34,054 bases of DNA, from positions 1 through 34,054 of the forward strand of contig JAGCBE010000416.1 of NCBI GenBank assembly GCA_017652345.1. Direction: 5' to 3'. Within the stretch, counting starts at the first letter, position 1. Each line of letters begins with the position of its first letter. The notes under the pieces are model-generated. The model made no database searches and had not been told where the DNA came from. It saw only the letters and a list, made by a program, of their open reading frames with translations. A program made the translations under genes and the position numbers. Source of the DNA: Methanobrevibacter sp. (GTDB lineage Archaea > Methanobacteriota > Methanobacteria > Methanobacteriales > Methanobacteriaceae). Below are positions 17,437 to 25,613 of this stretch, piece after piece.

Positions 17437-18417
17437 TTAATGTAATAACTTTTGCGCTTGTTCTGGAGATAGTTCTAGTACTTCTTCGACTTCTTCCTTT
17501 TCTTTGTTGAGTTTTTTAGTGAATTCTTCTCTACCTTCAATCTCAATTAAGAATTTAGATAAGTCTTGAGTTTTTCTATCCAATGCACTTGCTCTATCTT
17601 CGACAACGAAACGATAATTGTCATAAAGTTGCAAGATACCAAACGCGATCCATAATGTAACTTGGAATAATCCCCAAATAAACTTTTCAAGACTCCAAGC
17701 CCACCCAGGAACGAAATATACACCGACAGTTGCAATAATAGCAGCACTTAATATATTCTTGCCAAGTTTTTTAGTTCTTTGGTCTTTGTCAGTATGTTCT
17801 CTACGCGTGTATGTGCTTAATTCAGTATCATACTCATTTAATAATTCTCTAGTATATACTTTTATCTTACAAGATTTATAAAGAGCTTTGATTTGCTTTT
17901 TGTCGAGAACGAATACACCTTCTGGAACTGTTTGACCTTTTTCAAGTAACTTTTTCTTTGCTTTTGGTGTAATTATATCTCTTTCGATAAAATCTCCGTT
18001 AGAATCGTAGAAATCATCATATTTGAGTCTAAAATGCGATAAATAAAGTTTTCTAATCTTATATAATCGTTCAGTTTTTAGTCTATCTTGGAATTCTTCG
18101 ACTTTATCGCTATAAGGTAGAGCCATATCTGCGCGAGCATTATAATTGTCTTTGTGTTTTTTCCACTCATCACTTGCATAACCACGAGTGAATCCGTTTT
18201 CGCCTAAACCCATTTTGATTAATAAACCTGCGAGAACACCGATTAATGTTTCAGCAGTTAAAGTAATTGGATCAAGTTCGGCTGGTTTGAGTGTTAATAA
18301 TTGATAAAGAACATAAGATATTGAAACAATGATGACTCCAATATCCATTAAAATTGTTTTAAGGTTTTTTCTAGCACTTGCTAAACCTTCATTAATTGAT
18401 TTAACTAAATCGCTCAT
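17437..18417 (-). CDS. Four-helix membrane protein of unknown function
   Basis: A 326-aa protein. Two membrane helices near the N-terminus (residues about 22-44 and 53-70), a long charged cytoplasmic-type middle (75-215), two more helices (about 218-238 and 243-265, rich in Trp and aromatic residues) and a charged coiled-coil C-terminus. It is the last gene of the early operon. A membrane protein made early could act in superinfection exclusion or membrane remodelling, but nothing proves this. Confidence 0.75.
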   Translation of the reverse strand: MSDLVKSINEGLASARKNLKTILMDIGVIIVSISYVLYQLLTLKPAELDPITLTAETLIGVLAGLLIKMGLGENGFTRGYASDEWKKHKDNYNARADMALPYSDKVEEFQDRLKTERLYKIRKLYLSHFRLKYDDFYDSNGDFIERDIITPKAKKKLLEKGQTVPEGVFVLDKKQIKALYKSCKIKVYTRELLNEYDTELSTYTRREHTDKDQRTKKLGKNILSAAIIATVGVYFVPGWAWSLEKFIWGLFQVTLWIAFGILQLYDNYRFVVEDRASALDRKTQDLSKFLIEIEGREEFTKKLNKEKEEVEEVLELSPEQAQKLLH

Positions 18418-18428
18418 AGACTACCCCT

Positions 18429-18680
18429 TTAATTTTTAAGTTCTTTCATAATTAATGTAATGCCTTTAGAAATCTCAAAGATACCGAGTTTTGCCATTCT
18501 GCGATAAAGTTTTAAACTGACTTTTCCTTTTCCGTTTACTACATCATTAAGAAATTGTCTTGAAATGCCTAATCTACCAGCTAATTTTTCCATTGTAATA
18601 TCTTCATCAATGCAATATTTCTTAATAGCTTTGACATCCTCTTTTTCTAATTCGAAGTTTGCGATAACGTTTGCTTTCAT
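18429..18680 (-). CDS. XRE-like helix-turn-helix protein
   Basis: An 83-aa protein; GGAGATAAAG precedes ATG 18680. Residues about 29-48 (MEKLAGRLGISRQFLNDVVN) are a classic helix-turn-helix with the LAGxLGIS pattern, the rest a small helical bundle. It is likely a DNA-binding regulator near the end of the early operon, upstream of the membrane protein. Target unknown; it may act with the other HTH protein at 30466-30657. Confidence 0.8.
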   Translation of the reverse strand: MKANVIANFELEKEDVKAIKKYCIDEDITMEKLAGRLGISRQFLNDVVNGKGKVSLKLYRRMAKLGIFEISKGITLIMKELKN

Positions 18681-18684
18681 TTCT

Positions 18685-18834
18685 TTATCTCCTTTCCGTT
18701 AATTGCATTTTTAATTCTAAAATTGCTTGTTTGTAACCTTCGTTATATGCCATAAATGTTTCATTTGTGCATTTACTGTTTTTGGCAGTTTCGTATGCAT
18801 CGTCCAGGAATTTATTAATTTGTGTTTTTGTCAT
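18685..18834 (-). CDS. Small helical hypothetical protein
   Basis: A 49-aa protein, start ATG 18834 with AGG upstream, stop TAA 18685-18687. It overlaps the end of the next upstream gene (18815-19081) by 20 bases, a coupling typical of this operon. Helical and charged (DDAYETAKNSK), unrecognised. Confidence 0.6.
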   Translation of the reverse strand: MTKTQINKFLDDAYETAKNSKCTNETFMAYNEGYKQAILELKMQLTERR

Positions 18835-19081
18835 AACCTATTTCCTTTTTTAATGCACTTTCGAAACCATCAAATGAATAGCCCATGTAAATTGTTCTTT
18901 CATATTTTTTGCTATTTTCTGTGCAAACATAAGATTTTCCATCACAAGTAGAGATGACATATCTTTTTCCCTTATGTTTAAAATCGCAATAGTCAATATC
19001 TTTTCCAAAAAATGAACTTGTGTGCCATTTTTGGATAACTTTTAATCCAAGTGCGTTCAGTAATTTAAGTATTTTAATCAT
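18815..19081 (-). CDS. Hypothetical protein
   Basis: An 88-aa basic protein; AGGAGAGG (19083-19090) lies just upstream of ATG 19081. A short N-terminal helix is followed by a beta-like part with GKSYVCTENSKKYERTIY. Unknown function; part of the tightly packed accessory cluster. Confidence 0.65.
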   Translation of the reverse strand: MIKILKLLNALGLKVIQKWHTSSFFGKDIDYCDFKHKGKRYVISTCDGKSYVCTENSKKYERTIYMGYSFDGFESALKKEIGYDKNTN

Positions 19082-19091
19082 TTTTCCTCTC

Positions 19092-19355
19092 CTATAACAG
19101 ACTTAACTGTTCGTAGCCTTTCCCTTTCTTTTCTTTCTTAAACGCAACTTTTGGTGAGTTATCGACTGCTGGAGTATCTTCATTGTGAAGTTCAATTTCA
19201 CACTCATACTCTGGTAATCCAAATTCGTTTCTTTCAATTACTGGTTTATCACTGACTTTAACAATATCCCACAGTACATTTTGGAAGATTAATTGTTTTA
19301 TGTATCCACCAGTCTTTTCATCAGTGAGAAACGGTTTTTCTAATCTAACAATCAT
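19092..19355 (-). CDS. Small protein ending in a sliding-clamp-like motif
   Basis: An 87-aa protein started at ATG 19355 (overlapping the previous stop in TAATG) behind a GGGGGG tract (19364-19369). The extreme C-terminus is YEQLSLL, preceded by a lysine-rich linker. QLSLL matches the QL(S/D)LF pentapeptide that binds the bacterial beta clamp. The adjacent PcfK-like protein ends similarly. The N-terminal part is unrecognised. Confidence 0.65.
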   Translation of the reverse strand: MIVRLEKPFLTDEKTGGYIKQLIFQNVLWDIVKVSDKPVIERNEFGLPEYECEIELHNEDTPAVDNSPKVAFKKEKKGKGYEQLSLL

Positions 19356-20692
19356 TAGATGCACCCCCCTACTAAATTAAATGGTCTATACGCATTAATA
19401 AATTTATTTACTAACTTCTTTGCGCTTTCGTGATACTCGCCAGTACTTGAATTATGGTCTCCATATAATTGATTAATTTCGAGCTTCTTTTTGTTCTCTT
19501 TCTTAACCAATTCGCAACATTCAACTGGCTTGCCATCTTTGAACACACCGAGAATAATACAATCTCCAAGTGCCATTTTCTTGCCATAGCCGAATGTTCC
19601 AACACAATTATGGAGTTCATTTCCTAATGCAACTAAATCGCTTTGACAACTAGGAATGACAATTTGCAAACCTTTGTAAGATAAAGCATATTTATCAAGT
19701 TGTGGTTTAATCTTTTTAAGAACGGAATCAATTTTTCTATTCTTTTTCTTATCGATTCTTTCTGTAAGTGCATCGTGTTGTTCTCTTAAATTTCTTGGGA
19801 ATAAAGTTCCACGATCCATTTTTCTTTTGAGTTGTTTACTCATATCCAGGCAATCCCTATAATAGAGAACTTTTTGATAAAACCAATTTTGTTGTTCATC
19901 AGTTGCTTGCTTATTAAGATACTTAACAATTTCAATGAGTGTCTTTTCATCAAAATTGAAACTACTTAATGCCTTTTGTGTTTCCCAGAAATTTTGCTTA
20001 TTAACCATTTCTTGAGCATTTAAGTTATATTTAATTGCTTTCATAATGAACGAGTAACACGGTTTTTTATCACTAACGAATTCTTGGTTATCAATTAGCC
20101 ATTTTGAGAACGCTTTTCTCTTTGTTGGAGTCAATCTATTAATTGCCGAACTATTGTTTACTAGATAACTGAAACCTGCTTTAGTTAATAATTCGCAATT
20201 ATGGTCTTGACCGAATTTTCTTAAAACTGACATAACGGATGATTCTTTCATAATATCTTCGTTGAGCTTTAAGTAAGGAATCTCGTTTTCAAATGCCTTT
20301 TGTAATTCTTCAAGCGTATATAATTTTGCTCTATATAGTTTTGGATACCATAAGCCATTGCATTCACTTAATTGATTAGTTGCATAATTGACATAAGAGT
20401 AACATTTCTTTGTGCCAAAATTCATTTGATAGCCACCGAGATAACTAAATGTCAAATCTTCACTAACGAAATTCTTTTTTAGAAATTCTCTGCCGAGTTC
20501 TTTAATTTGTAAGCCATCTTTTTTTGTGGATTTGAAGCAATATGTTCTAATGCAAGACTTTCCGTTAATCTTGTCGATAATATCAACATAAGATAATCTA
20601 CAAGTTTGATTTTCGGTAATTTGTTTGCAATACTCGACAACCTTTACTGGAATATTACCAGTCGAATAATTGCATTTGTCCTGATTCTTCAT
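19355..20692 (-). CDS. PcfJ-like protein
   Basis: A 445-aa protein when started at ATG 20692 (an upstream in-frame ATG, 20740, would enlarge the overlap). Residues about 340-430 carry the PcfJ signature: ELHNCVGTFGYG, then ILGVFKDGKPVECCELV and INQLYGDHN. The PcfJ domain is known from conjugative plasmid pCF10 and is common in phages of Gram-positives; its biochemical role is unclear. It overlaps pcfK by 38 bases, the usual pairing. Confidence 0.85.
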   Translation of the reverse strand: MKNQDKCNYSTGNIPVKVVEYCKQITENQTCRLSYVDIIDKINGKSCIRTYCFKSTKKDGLQIKELGREFLKKNFVSEDLTFSYLGGYQMNFGTKKCYSYVNYATNQLSECNGLWYPKLYRAKLYTLEELQKAFENEIPYLKLNEDIMKESSVMSVLRKFGQDHNCELLTKAGFSYLVNNSSAINRLTPTKRKAFSKWLIDNQEFVSDKKPCYSFIMKAIKYNLNAQEMVNKQNFWETQKALSSFNFDEKTLIEIVKYLNKQATDEQQNWFYQKVLYYRDCLDMSKQLKRKMDRGTLFPRNLREQHDALTERIDKKKNRKIDSVLKKIKPQLDKYALSYKGLQIVIPSCQSDLVALGNELHNCVGTFGYGKKMALGDCIILGVFKDGKPVECCELVKKENKKKLEINQLYGDHNSSTGEYHESAKKLVNKFINAYRPFNLVGGCI

Positions 20693-21239
20693 ATTTCTTC
20701 TTTTCCTTTTCAATGGCTTTTTGTTTTGCTTTTTCTTCACGCTCTTGTTTCTTTTTGAGTTTTGCTAATTCTTCGGCTTCATACTTTTTAAGAGCTTCTT
20801 CTTTAGCTTTCTCTTTATCTTCTTTAGTCAATTTGACTTCGTATGAATCTTTTGCGCTAATCTTGACTTCTTCATCTTGGATATAATGAATAACCCAACC
20901 AAATACTACTTTATCTTCGATTGCGCCATTTTTATTGTTGAGTTGTTTAGCAGCGCAACTGTTAACATATTTGATTATTGCTTCTAAAGTGATTTTCCTA
21001 TCTTTATAAGCGTTTTTTAATGGCTCATTAGCAGCAAATTCATTTAAGACATATTGACCGATAGCAGTTGCCATAAAATCATTTTTTGCTGCTTCTAATT
21101 CTTGTTTGAGTCTTTCAACTGGATCGAGTGAGAAATCTAACTTAATTTTTTCTTCTTTAGTTTCCTCAACTTCGACATTTTCAGTTTCTGTGGAATCTTC
21201 TTCTTCACATTCCATTTCTTCTAATTCTTCATCAATCAT
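20655..21239 (-). CDS. PcfK-like protein
   Basis: A 194-aa protein. Residues about 40-115 match PcfK (AIGQYVLNEFAANEPL, then IIKYVNSCA and VFGWVIHYIQDEEV). Both ends are highly charged: the N-terminus is acidic and the C-terminus a lysine/glutamate-rich coiled coil. It finishes with GQMQLFDW, whose QMQLF resembles a beta-clamp-binding peptide. The start is coupled to the previous gene (AGGAGAGTAATATG). Confidence 0.85.
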   Translation of the reverse strand: MIDEELEEMECEEEDSTETENVEVEETKEEKIKLDFSLDPVERLKQELEAAKNDFMATAIGQYVLNEFAANEPLKNAYKDRKITLEAIIKYVNSCAAKQLNNKNGAIEDKVVFGWVIHYIQDEEVKISAKDSYEVKLTKEDKEKAKEEALKKYEAEELAKLKKKQEREEKAKQKAIEKEKKKYEESGQMQLFDW

Positions 21240-21240
21240 A

Positions 21241-21648
21241 TTACTCTCCTAATTCAATGCCAATAGCTATACATAATTGCCTTTTTAATCCTGCTGGATT
21301 ATTGTACAAAACTACGCTATCGAACTGACCAAACATAATTTTGTTAATAATATTTTTAGGCAAGTTTTCAAACGTCTTTAGTTTATTATTTATGTTATAT
21401 TCCATAGAATCAAATCGACTTTTTAGTTCCAAATATTTTTCTTTATAGTCTAATAATTCCAAATATTCTTTTTTAGAAACATCAACTCTATCTTTGGCTT
21501 CAAACTCTTTATTCTTCAATTCGAGTTCTTGCTTTTTTAGTTCAAAGTTTTGATTCGCAATTCTTTTTTCTTGCTCTAATCTAACTTGGTTATCATGATG
21601 ATTTAAACGAGCAATATCTGCCTGTAATTTTCTATCTTTTCTTCCCAT
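21241..21648 (-). CDS. Coiled-coil hypothetical protein
   Basis: A 135-aa protein, start chosen at ATG 21648, four bases after the previous stop and behind AAAGG. Residues about 10-100 are a continuous charged coiled coil (ELKKQELELKNKEFEAKDR). Starts with MGRK, like two other small proteins of the cluster. Unknown role. Confidence 0.7.
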   Translation of the reverse strand: MGRKDRKLQADIARLNHHDNQVRLEQEKRIANQNFELKKQELELKNKEFEAKDRVDVSKKEYLELLDYKEKYLELKSRFDSMEYNINNKLKTFENLPKNIINKIMFGQFDSVVLYNNPAGLKRQLCIAIGIELGE

Positions 21649-21652
21649 TTTT

Positions 21653-21811
21653 CTACCAACCTTTCCTTTTGAAAACATTTATAGTCTTTTCGCTACATTT
21701 TTCAGTTTTGCACAACGTTTCTTTTGCTTTCTCAATTTCTTCTAATGAGTATTTTCTTTCCTCATTTGTTGCTTCGTGATATAAAATGTCTATTGCTTTT
21801 TTAACTGTCAT
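21653..21811 (-). CDS. Small helical hypothetical protein
   Basis: A 52-aa protein, start ATG 21811 within an ATGA overlap with the previous gene, stop TAG 21653-21655. Charged and helical with two cysteines five residues apart (CKTEKC). Unrecognised. Confidence 0.6.
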   Translation of the reverse strand: MTVKKAIDILYHEATNEERKYSLEEIEKAKETLCKTEKCSEKTINVFKRKGW

Positions 21812-22131
21812 AACAATTCTAATTCTCCTTTTTCGTTCATTTTTGCGACATAGATAAGACCTTTATCAGTCCAAATTGCTAGTTTTGGGTTTTTAACAAT
21901 AATACCAGTTTGAAATGCTTTTCTTATGTTTTCAACTGACATAGAGCCAATATCTTTAATAACATTTTTTTCGCCACTACTATTGTCATAACACCACTTA
22001 TCGCATAATTCTTCAATAGTGTCGGCAGTGTTTTCTTTGGTAATTTTTTCCATACCGCATGAAGTTAATATTGTTTTGCCTAACTCAAAATTTCCTTCCG
22101 TTATGCAACCATCTTTCGTTCTAATAAACAT
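21808..22131 (-). CDS. Hypothetical protein
   Basis: A 107-aa protein with GGGGGAAT (22137-22144) upstream of ATG 22131; ends with TGA in an ATGA overlap. No signal or domain recognised; contains DTIEELCDKWCYDN and a C-terminal beta-like LIYVAKMNEKGELELL. Confidence 0.65.
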   Translation of the reverse strand: MFIRTKDGCITEGNFELGKTILTSCGMEKITKENTADTIEELCDKWCYDNSSGEKNVIKDIGSMSVENIRKAFQTGIIVKNPKLAIWTDKGLIYVAKMNEKGELELL

Positions 22132-22133
22132 AA

Positions 22134-22514
22134 CTATTCCCCCACATATTGAACTTTACAATGAAATGGTTTAAATGTTTCAAACACTTTTTTTGTCTTA
22201 ATGAATTTACTAATTGCTTGCCTACTGTAAGAGAAGTATTTTGCAGCTTGATTTACTGAATCGAACTCGACTTCGTGTTTATCGCATTCATCCCAATATT
22301 CGAACTTACATTTGCGAGGTGTTGTATTCATAGGTTTTTTAGTAATTGTAAATTCGCTTGTTATTTGTCTATCAACGAATATTGATCCATTGAGTGAGTT
22401 ATCACTACTTAAATAAGTCAATACTACGCACTCGGCAGAATTTTTAGCTGCAAGTTTATTAGCCCAATATCTTAATTGAGTTTGGATATATTTATCTGTA
22501 ATTTTTCTTCCCAT
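22134..22514 (-). CDS. Possible DNA-binding accessory protein (NUMOD1/HTH-like end)
   Basis: A 126-aa protein, start ATG 22514 overlapping the previous stop (TAATG). The N-terminal part is unknown. Residues about 75-110 (VEFDSVNQAAKYFSYSRQ) resemble a NUMOD1-type helix-turn-helix, a DNA-recognition module of homing endonucleases. No nuclease motif is visible. Low certainty. Confidence 0.5.
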   Translation of the reverse strand: MGRKITDKYIQTQLRYWANKLAAKNSAECVVLTYLSSDNSLNGSIFVDRQITSEFTITKKPMNTTPRKCKFEYWDECDKHEVEFDSVNQAAKYFSYSRQAISKFIKTKKVFETFKPFHCKVQYVGE

Positions 22515-22759
22515 TATTCGATTACCTTCTTTCTTTGACTCCCATACCACATATTTAATCTTTTCTTCCAGGTATGAGCTTTTCCGTTCATTTGATATTG
22601 CATAAGTTTTTCAATAGTAGTTCTTCCACTAAAGATATGACTTACGTTTGAATGATCCGTAACAAATTTTCTTCCGTTGTAGATATTTTCAAATGTGTAA
22701 TTGCCGATATATTTCCACCTACCAGAATATATCTCTCCGTAATGCTTACTAACTACCAT
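22514..22759 (-). CDS. Hypothetical protein
   Basis: An 81-aa basic protein rich in Tyr, Asn, Gly and Lys (YNGRKFVTDHSN). AGGT (22766-22769) precedes ATG 22759. It overlaps both the preceding membrane protein gene and the next start. Function unknown. Confidence 0.6.
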   Translation of the reverse strand: MVVSKHYGEIYSGRWKYIGNYTFENIYNGRKFVTDHSNVSHIFSGRTTIEKLMQYQMNGKAHTWKKRLNMWYGSQRKKVIE

Positions 22760-22931
22760 AATAAGTACCTACAAATAAATTAAAGAACAATAAGATGATT
22801 GCTATTGCTAATTCAAATACAGTTCTAACAAATTTCTTTTCTTTCGTTTCATCATTGTTATTCACAATGTCAATGACAAATAAAATTATAAGAATCAAAG
22901 AACCGATTGTATTTACTAGAATTTGAGTCAT
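22749..22931 (-). CDS. Two-helix small membrane protein
   Basis: A 60-aa protein with two hydrophobic helices (about 4-23 and 40-55) joined by a charged loop (NNNDETKEKK). The ribosome site GAGGTGTAAATT overlaps the end of the preceding cysteine-rich gene. Could be a holin-type or defence-related membrane peptide; unproven. Confidence 0.65.
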   Translation of the reverse strand: MTQILVNTIGSLILIILFVIDIVNNNDETKEKKFVRTVFELAIAIILLFFNLFVGTYYGS

Positions 22932-22934
22932 AAT

Positions 22935-23108
22935 TTACACCTCTATTTCAGTTTCTTGTTCTTCTTCACTTAATGCAGTTCCTCGTTTAATGTTATAATA
23001 AGCACAACGATTTTTTGCTAATTTAAGTGGACATTTTTCGCAGCCAGTATGCTTTAAGCAAATATCTCTTGCTTCGGCTGGGCTGACATATTTAAGTAAC
23101 TTTTTCAC
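22935..23108 (-). CDS. Small cysteine-rich protein, GTG start
   Basis: A 57-aa protein. The GTG start at 23108 is supported by a strong AAGGGGGG tract upstream and a one-base overlap (TAGTG) with the previous stop. Cysteines at positions about 17, 23, 26 and 35 (CLKHTGCEKCP) suggest a metal-binding fold. Confidence 0.65.
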   Translation of the reverse strand: MKKLLKYVSPAEARDICLKHTGCEKCPLKLAKNRCAYYNIKRGTALSEEEQETEIEV

Positions 23109-23263
23109 TATTTTGCCCCCCTTAATTGATAATATAATTGTTCGATTAATGCGTTGCTATCGTTACGAGCTTGAACAATGTAAGCCATAAATGAACAGAC
23201 TTTATCAAACCCAAGTGCGTAATAGATATAATTAAGCATTTTGTTTCTTCTTGCTTCTTCCAT
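23108..23263 (-). CDS. Small hypothetical protein
   Basis: A 51-aa protein; GAGGTG precedes ATG 23263. Helical (RNKMLNYIYYALGFDKV), unrecognised, tightly packed against its neighbours. Confidence 0.6.
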   Translation of the reverse strand: MEEARRNKMLNYIYYALGFDKVCSFMAYIVQARNDSNALIEQLYYQLRGAK

Positions 23264-23265
23264 AT

Positions 23266-23517
23266 CTACACCTCGATTCCTTCAATAAGAGCAATTAAGT
23301 TTTGATACTCTTTATTTGAGATTGTTTCGTTGGTTAAAAGTTTATCTGCAAATTCTTTTAAGCTCTTTTTATCCTTTAAGAGAAAATTTAGACACTCTAA
23401 TTGATTTCTTAAGTTGGTAAAATCGTTTGAGAATTGTAATAACCCTTTTTGGCTATCTTCATATCTTTGTGCTGCCAAACGATTAAAAATTTCTAAATTG
23501 CTTTCATTTCTTCCCAT
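23266..23517 (-). CDS. Small helical protein
   Basis: An 83-aa protein, start at ATG 23517 behind AAAGGAG; an in-frame ATG at 23565 would place this ribosome site inside the gene. Helical with a leucine-rich middle (LECLNFLLKDKKSLKEFADKL). Starts MGRN. Unknown. Confidence 0.6.
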   Translation of the reverse strand: MGRNESNLEIFNRLAAQRYEDSQKGLLQFSNDFTNLRNQLECLNFLLKDKKSLKEFADKLLTNETISNKEYQNLIALIEGIEV

Positions 23518-23616
23518 TTCATAACTCCTTTGCTTGACACCTATATAATATACTTGCCTTTTCATAATGTAAAGTAAAAAGTTGACAAAAATAAAAGAAG
23601 GTAGTCTTTTTCTTTC

Positions 23617-23766
23617 CTACCCTCTTAATATTAATTTAATAAATGCTGCAACGCTTATGATTATAGAAACTGACAATATGAGAGCCAAAATGTCCATTAA
23701 TGCGATAAACATATAGTCTTTAAAGCTTAATGCGACTGGTGGCTTATTCTTCTTCGTTTTTGCCAT
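23617..23766 (-). CDS. Small single-pass membrane protein
   Basis: A 49-aa protein. Basic N-terminus (MAKTKKNKPP), then one long hydrophobic segment (about 18-45). It starts within the end of the GIY-YIG gene (23-base overlap) with AAGGA upstream. Unknown. Confidence 0.6.
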   Translation of the reverse strand: MAKTKKNKPPVALSFKDYMFIALMDILALILSVSIIISVAAFIKLILRG

Positions 23767-24391
23767 AGAGCAATTCCTTGAACTCGTTATATTTCTTGAC
23801 ATAGAGTTCTTTATATTGACCATCTTTTTTGCGTGCATCAGGTTTATTTGTTACAGTAAATCTTAAGTATTTGTCGAAGAACTCTTTAACATCCTTGATT
23901 GCGTTTTTATATCCTTGTTCTAAACCATCTCGGTAACCTTTGGATGCTTTGCGTTCACGAATGTCAGTATGTCCTTCATCTTGTCCACCAGAAGTAACAT
24001 TGTAGACTTCCCAATCTTCTTGAGTTTTATAGTAGTCAATCCAATACTTTTCTCGTTCATTAAGCATCTCTTTAGAACAATACTCCGTTTGAATTTTCCA
24101 TCCATAAGGATTTGAATGAGAATAATACAATCCACGATGCCTTAAAGATATGTCAACTTCTTTAAAACTGAATAAATGTTGTCCTAGTCTTTGCAGCATA
24201 TTTTGTGCTTGACCGACATACACGCATTTTCTAACAGTTCCATCTTCTCTAGGTTTACCCATACGAGTCAAGATGTAGATTCCTGATTCTTCTGTTAATC
24301 TAGGATCATAAATGTGAAGGTCAATCATTTCTTCGTTAAGCTTATCTTGTGCTTGGAGATAATTCCTTTGCTTTGCAGATTTGTAACCCAT
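23744..24391 (-). CDS. GIY-YIG nuclease
   Basis: A 215-aa protein started at ATG 24391 behind GGAGG (24400-24404). Residues 37-39 are GIY and 58-60 YVG, followed by arginine/histidine-rich and NEREKYWIDYY segments. This is the GIY-YIG endonuclease fold, with catalytic Glu likely in the NEREKYW helix. The C-terminal part (130-215) is a charged helix that could bind DNA. Could be a homing or host-DNA nuclease. Confidence 0.8.
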   Translation of the reverse strand: MGYKSAKQRNYLQAQDKLNEEMIDLHIYDPRLTEESGIYILTRMGKPREDGTVRKCVYVGQAQNMLQRLGQHLFSFKEVDISLRHRGLYYSHSNPYGWKIQTEYCSKEMLNEREKYWIDYYKTQEDWEVYNVTSGGQDEGHTDIRERKASKGYRDGLEQGYKNAIKDVKEFFDKYLRFTVTNKPDARKKDGQYKELYVKKYNEFKELLYGKNEEE

Positions 24392-24396
24392 ATCAT

Positions 24397-24495
24397 TTAC
24401 CTCCAAAATTTGAGTTCGATTTTTCTAGCAATATCAAGTGGAACAATTACGATTCCAACAAGGATGATTGCAATAATTTCTAATGCTTTCTTCAT
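24397..24495 (-). CDS. Tiny single-pass membrane protein
   Basis: A 32-aa protein with GGTGA upstream of ATG 24495 and stop TAA 24397-24399. Residues about 3-20 are one hydrophobic helix (ALEIIAIILVGIVIV) followed by a basic end. The region also supplies the ribosome site of the next gene. Confidence 0.55.
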   Translation of the reverse strand: MKKALEIIAIILVGIVIVPLDIARKIELKFWR

Positions 24496-24507
24496 AATAA
24501 TCACCTA

Positions 24508-25086
24508 CTAATCTTCAATATATTGCCACGATTGTGGAGCTTTAGTAATAGAATATTTTTTCAATGTTTCAAGCAAAGACATACGATTAGGTTTGCTATC
24601 ATTAAGAAATTTTCTAAAACCTACTTTTCTAAACATTGTAAGTACCATAGGTTTATCTAAGATTTCTAATCTTGTAATGTGAATAGCATAACCATATTCA
24701 GCACATAAGTAGTTATCAAGTTCTTCATTATCTAGGCAAGCATATTTTAATAATTTTTCGTAAGGAATATTCTCTGCTTCATAGTGGTAATTATAATCAC
24801 AATCATTAGTGAAGTGTTTGCAAGGATATATTTCTTCTACCTTATCGCACCAGAACTTTGCTACAACTTTGCCATTAAGATAATATCCTTTGTTTGCAAT
24901 TTCGGTATTGGACAAAACTCTATAATGTTCACATTGTTTAAGGTAAGGTTTTCCTTTTGTGCAATATATGAATATCCATCCGACATAGTCTTTAGGAAAT
25001 AGTTTTCTAATTTCAATAGTTTTCTTTCCATTTAAGATTTCGGCTACCCAACGAGGTTGTATTGACATTAAAATTGATTTTTCCAT
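24508..25086 (-). CDS. ASCH-domain protein
   Basis: A 192-aa protein with GGAAGG upstream of ATG 25086. The N-terminus SILMSIQPRWVAEILNGKKT and then IEIRKLFP is the classical ASCH/PUA-like opening, and the C-terminus PQSWQYIE is typical of phage ASCH proteins. ASCH domains bind RNA and may affect translation or RNA modification; target unknown. Located among early accessory genes. Confidence 0.8.
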   Translation of the reverse strand: MEKSILMSIQPRWVAEILNGKKTIEIRKLFPKDYVGWIFIYCTKGKPYLKQCEHYRVLSNTEIANKGYYLNGKVVAKFWCDKVEEIYPCKHFTNDCDYNYHYEAENIPYEKLLKYACLDNEELDNYLCAEYGYAIHITRLEILDKPMVLTMFRKVGFRKFLNDSKPNRMSLLETLKKYSITKAPQSWQYIED

Positions 25087-25088
25087 AT

Positions 25089-25613
25089 CTAATTCCTTCC
25101 TGTGTTAACTGTCATATCTTCATCATTGAATTGATAAAAGACATCTATTGGCTTATATTTCTTTACAGGATTATTTGCCTTATCGATAAGTGGAACAACA
25201 CCATCCCACTTTGCTTTTTGTTTCATTGTATTTAAGTATTGATATTTGATTTCCATTGTTGCAATTTCATCATTATACCATTCCTCAAATTCTTCTTTGG
25301 ACTCACAGAGTTTTATTCCACCTTTTTCATCTTTAACGATTATTTTGTAGCCATCTACTGTGTTCCAATTTATTGCTCTAACATCATCACTTAGCAGCAA
25401 ACATTTATCGTGGATTCTAGGATTTTTATTGAGTTGATACAAGTGTTCTCCACAGTAAGTTACTTGTTCGCAAATTTCCTCAATGGAGAAATATTTCCCT
25501 TTAACAAAATTCTTTTCAAGCCAAGTTCTCAATATTAATTGTCTGGTATTGATTCCCTGTGTATGCTCTTGAATTATCTTTTTTCTTAAAGCTTCTAATT
25601 CACTTGTTGTCAT
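25089..25613 (-). CDS. Hypothetical early protein
   Basis: A 174-aa protein, start at ATG 25613 (in-frame ATG at 25646 lies upstream of its ribosome site GGAGGAAAAG). No domain recognised; the middle (LSDDVRAINWNTVDGYKIIV) is beta-like and the end charged. Located between zinc-ribbon and ASCH genes in the replication part of the operon. Confidence 0.65.
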   Translation of the reverse strand: MTTSELEALRKKIIQEHTQGINTRQLILRTWLEKNFVKGKYFSIEEICEQVTYCGEHLYQLNKNPRIHDKCLLLSDDVRAINWNTVDGYKIIVKDEKGGIKLCESKEEFEEWYNDEIATMEIKYQYLNTMKQKAKWDGVVPLIDKANNPVKKYKPIDVFYQFNDEDMTVNTGRN

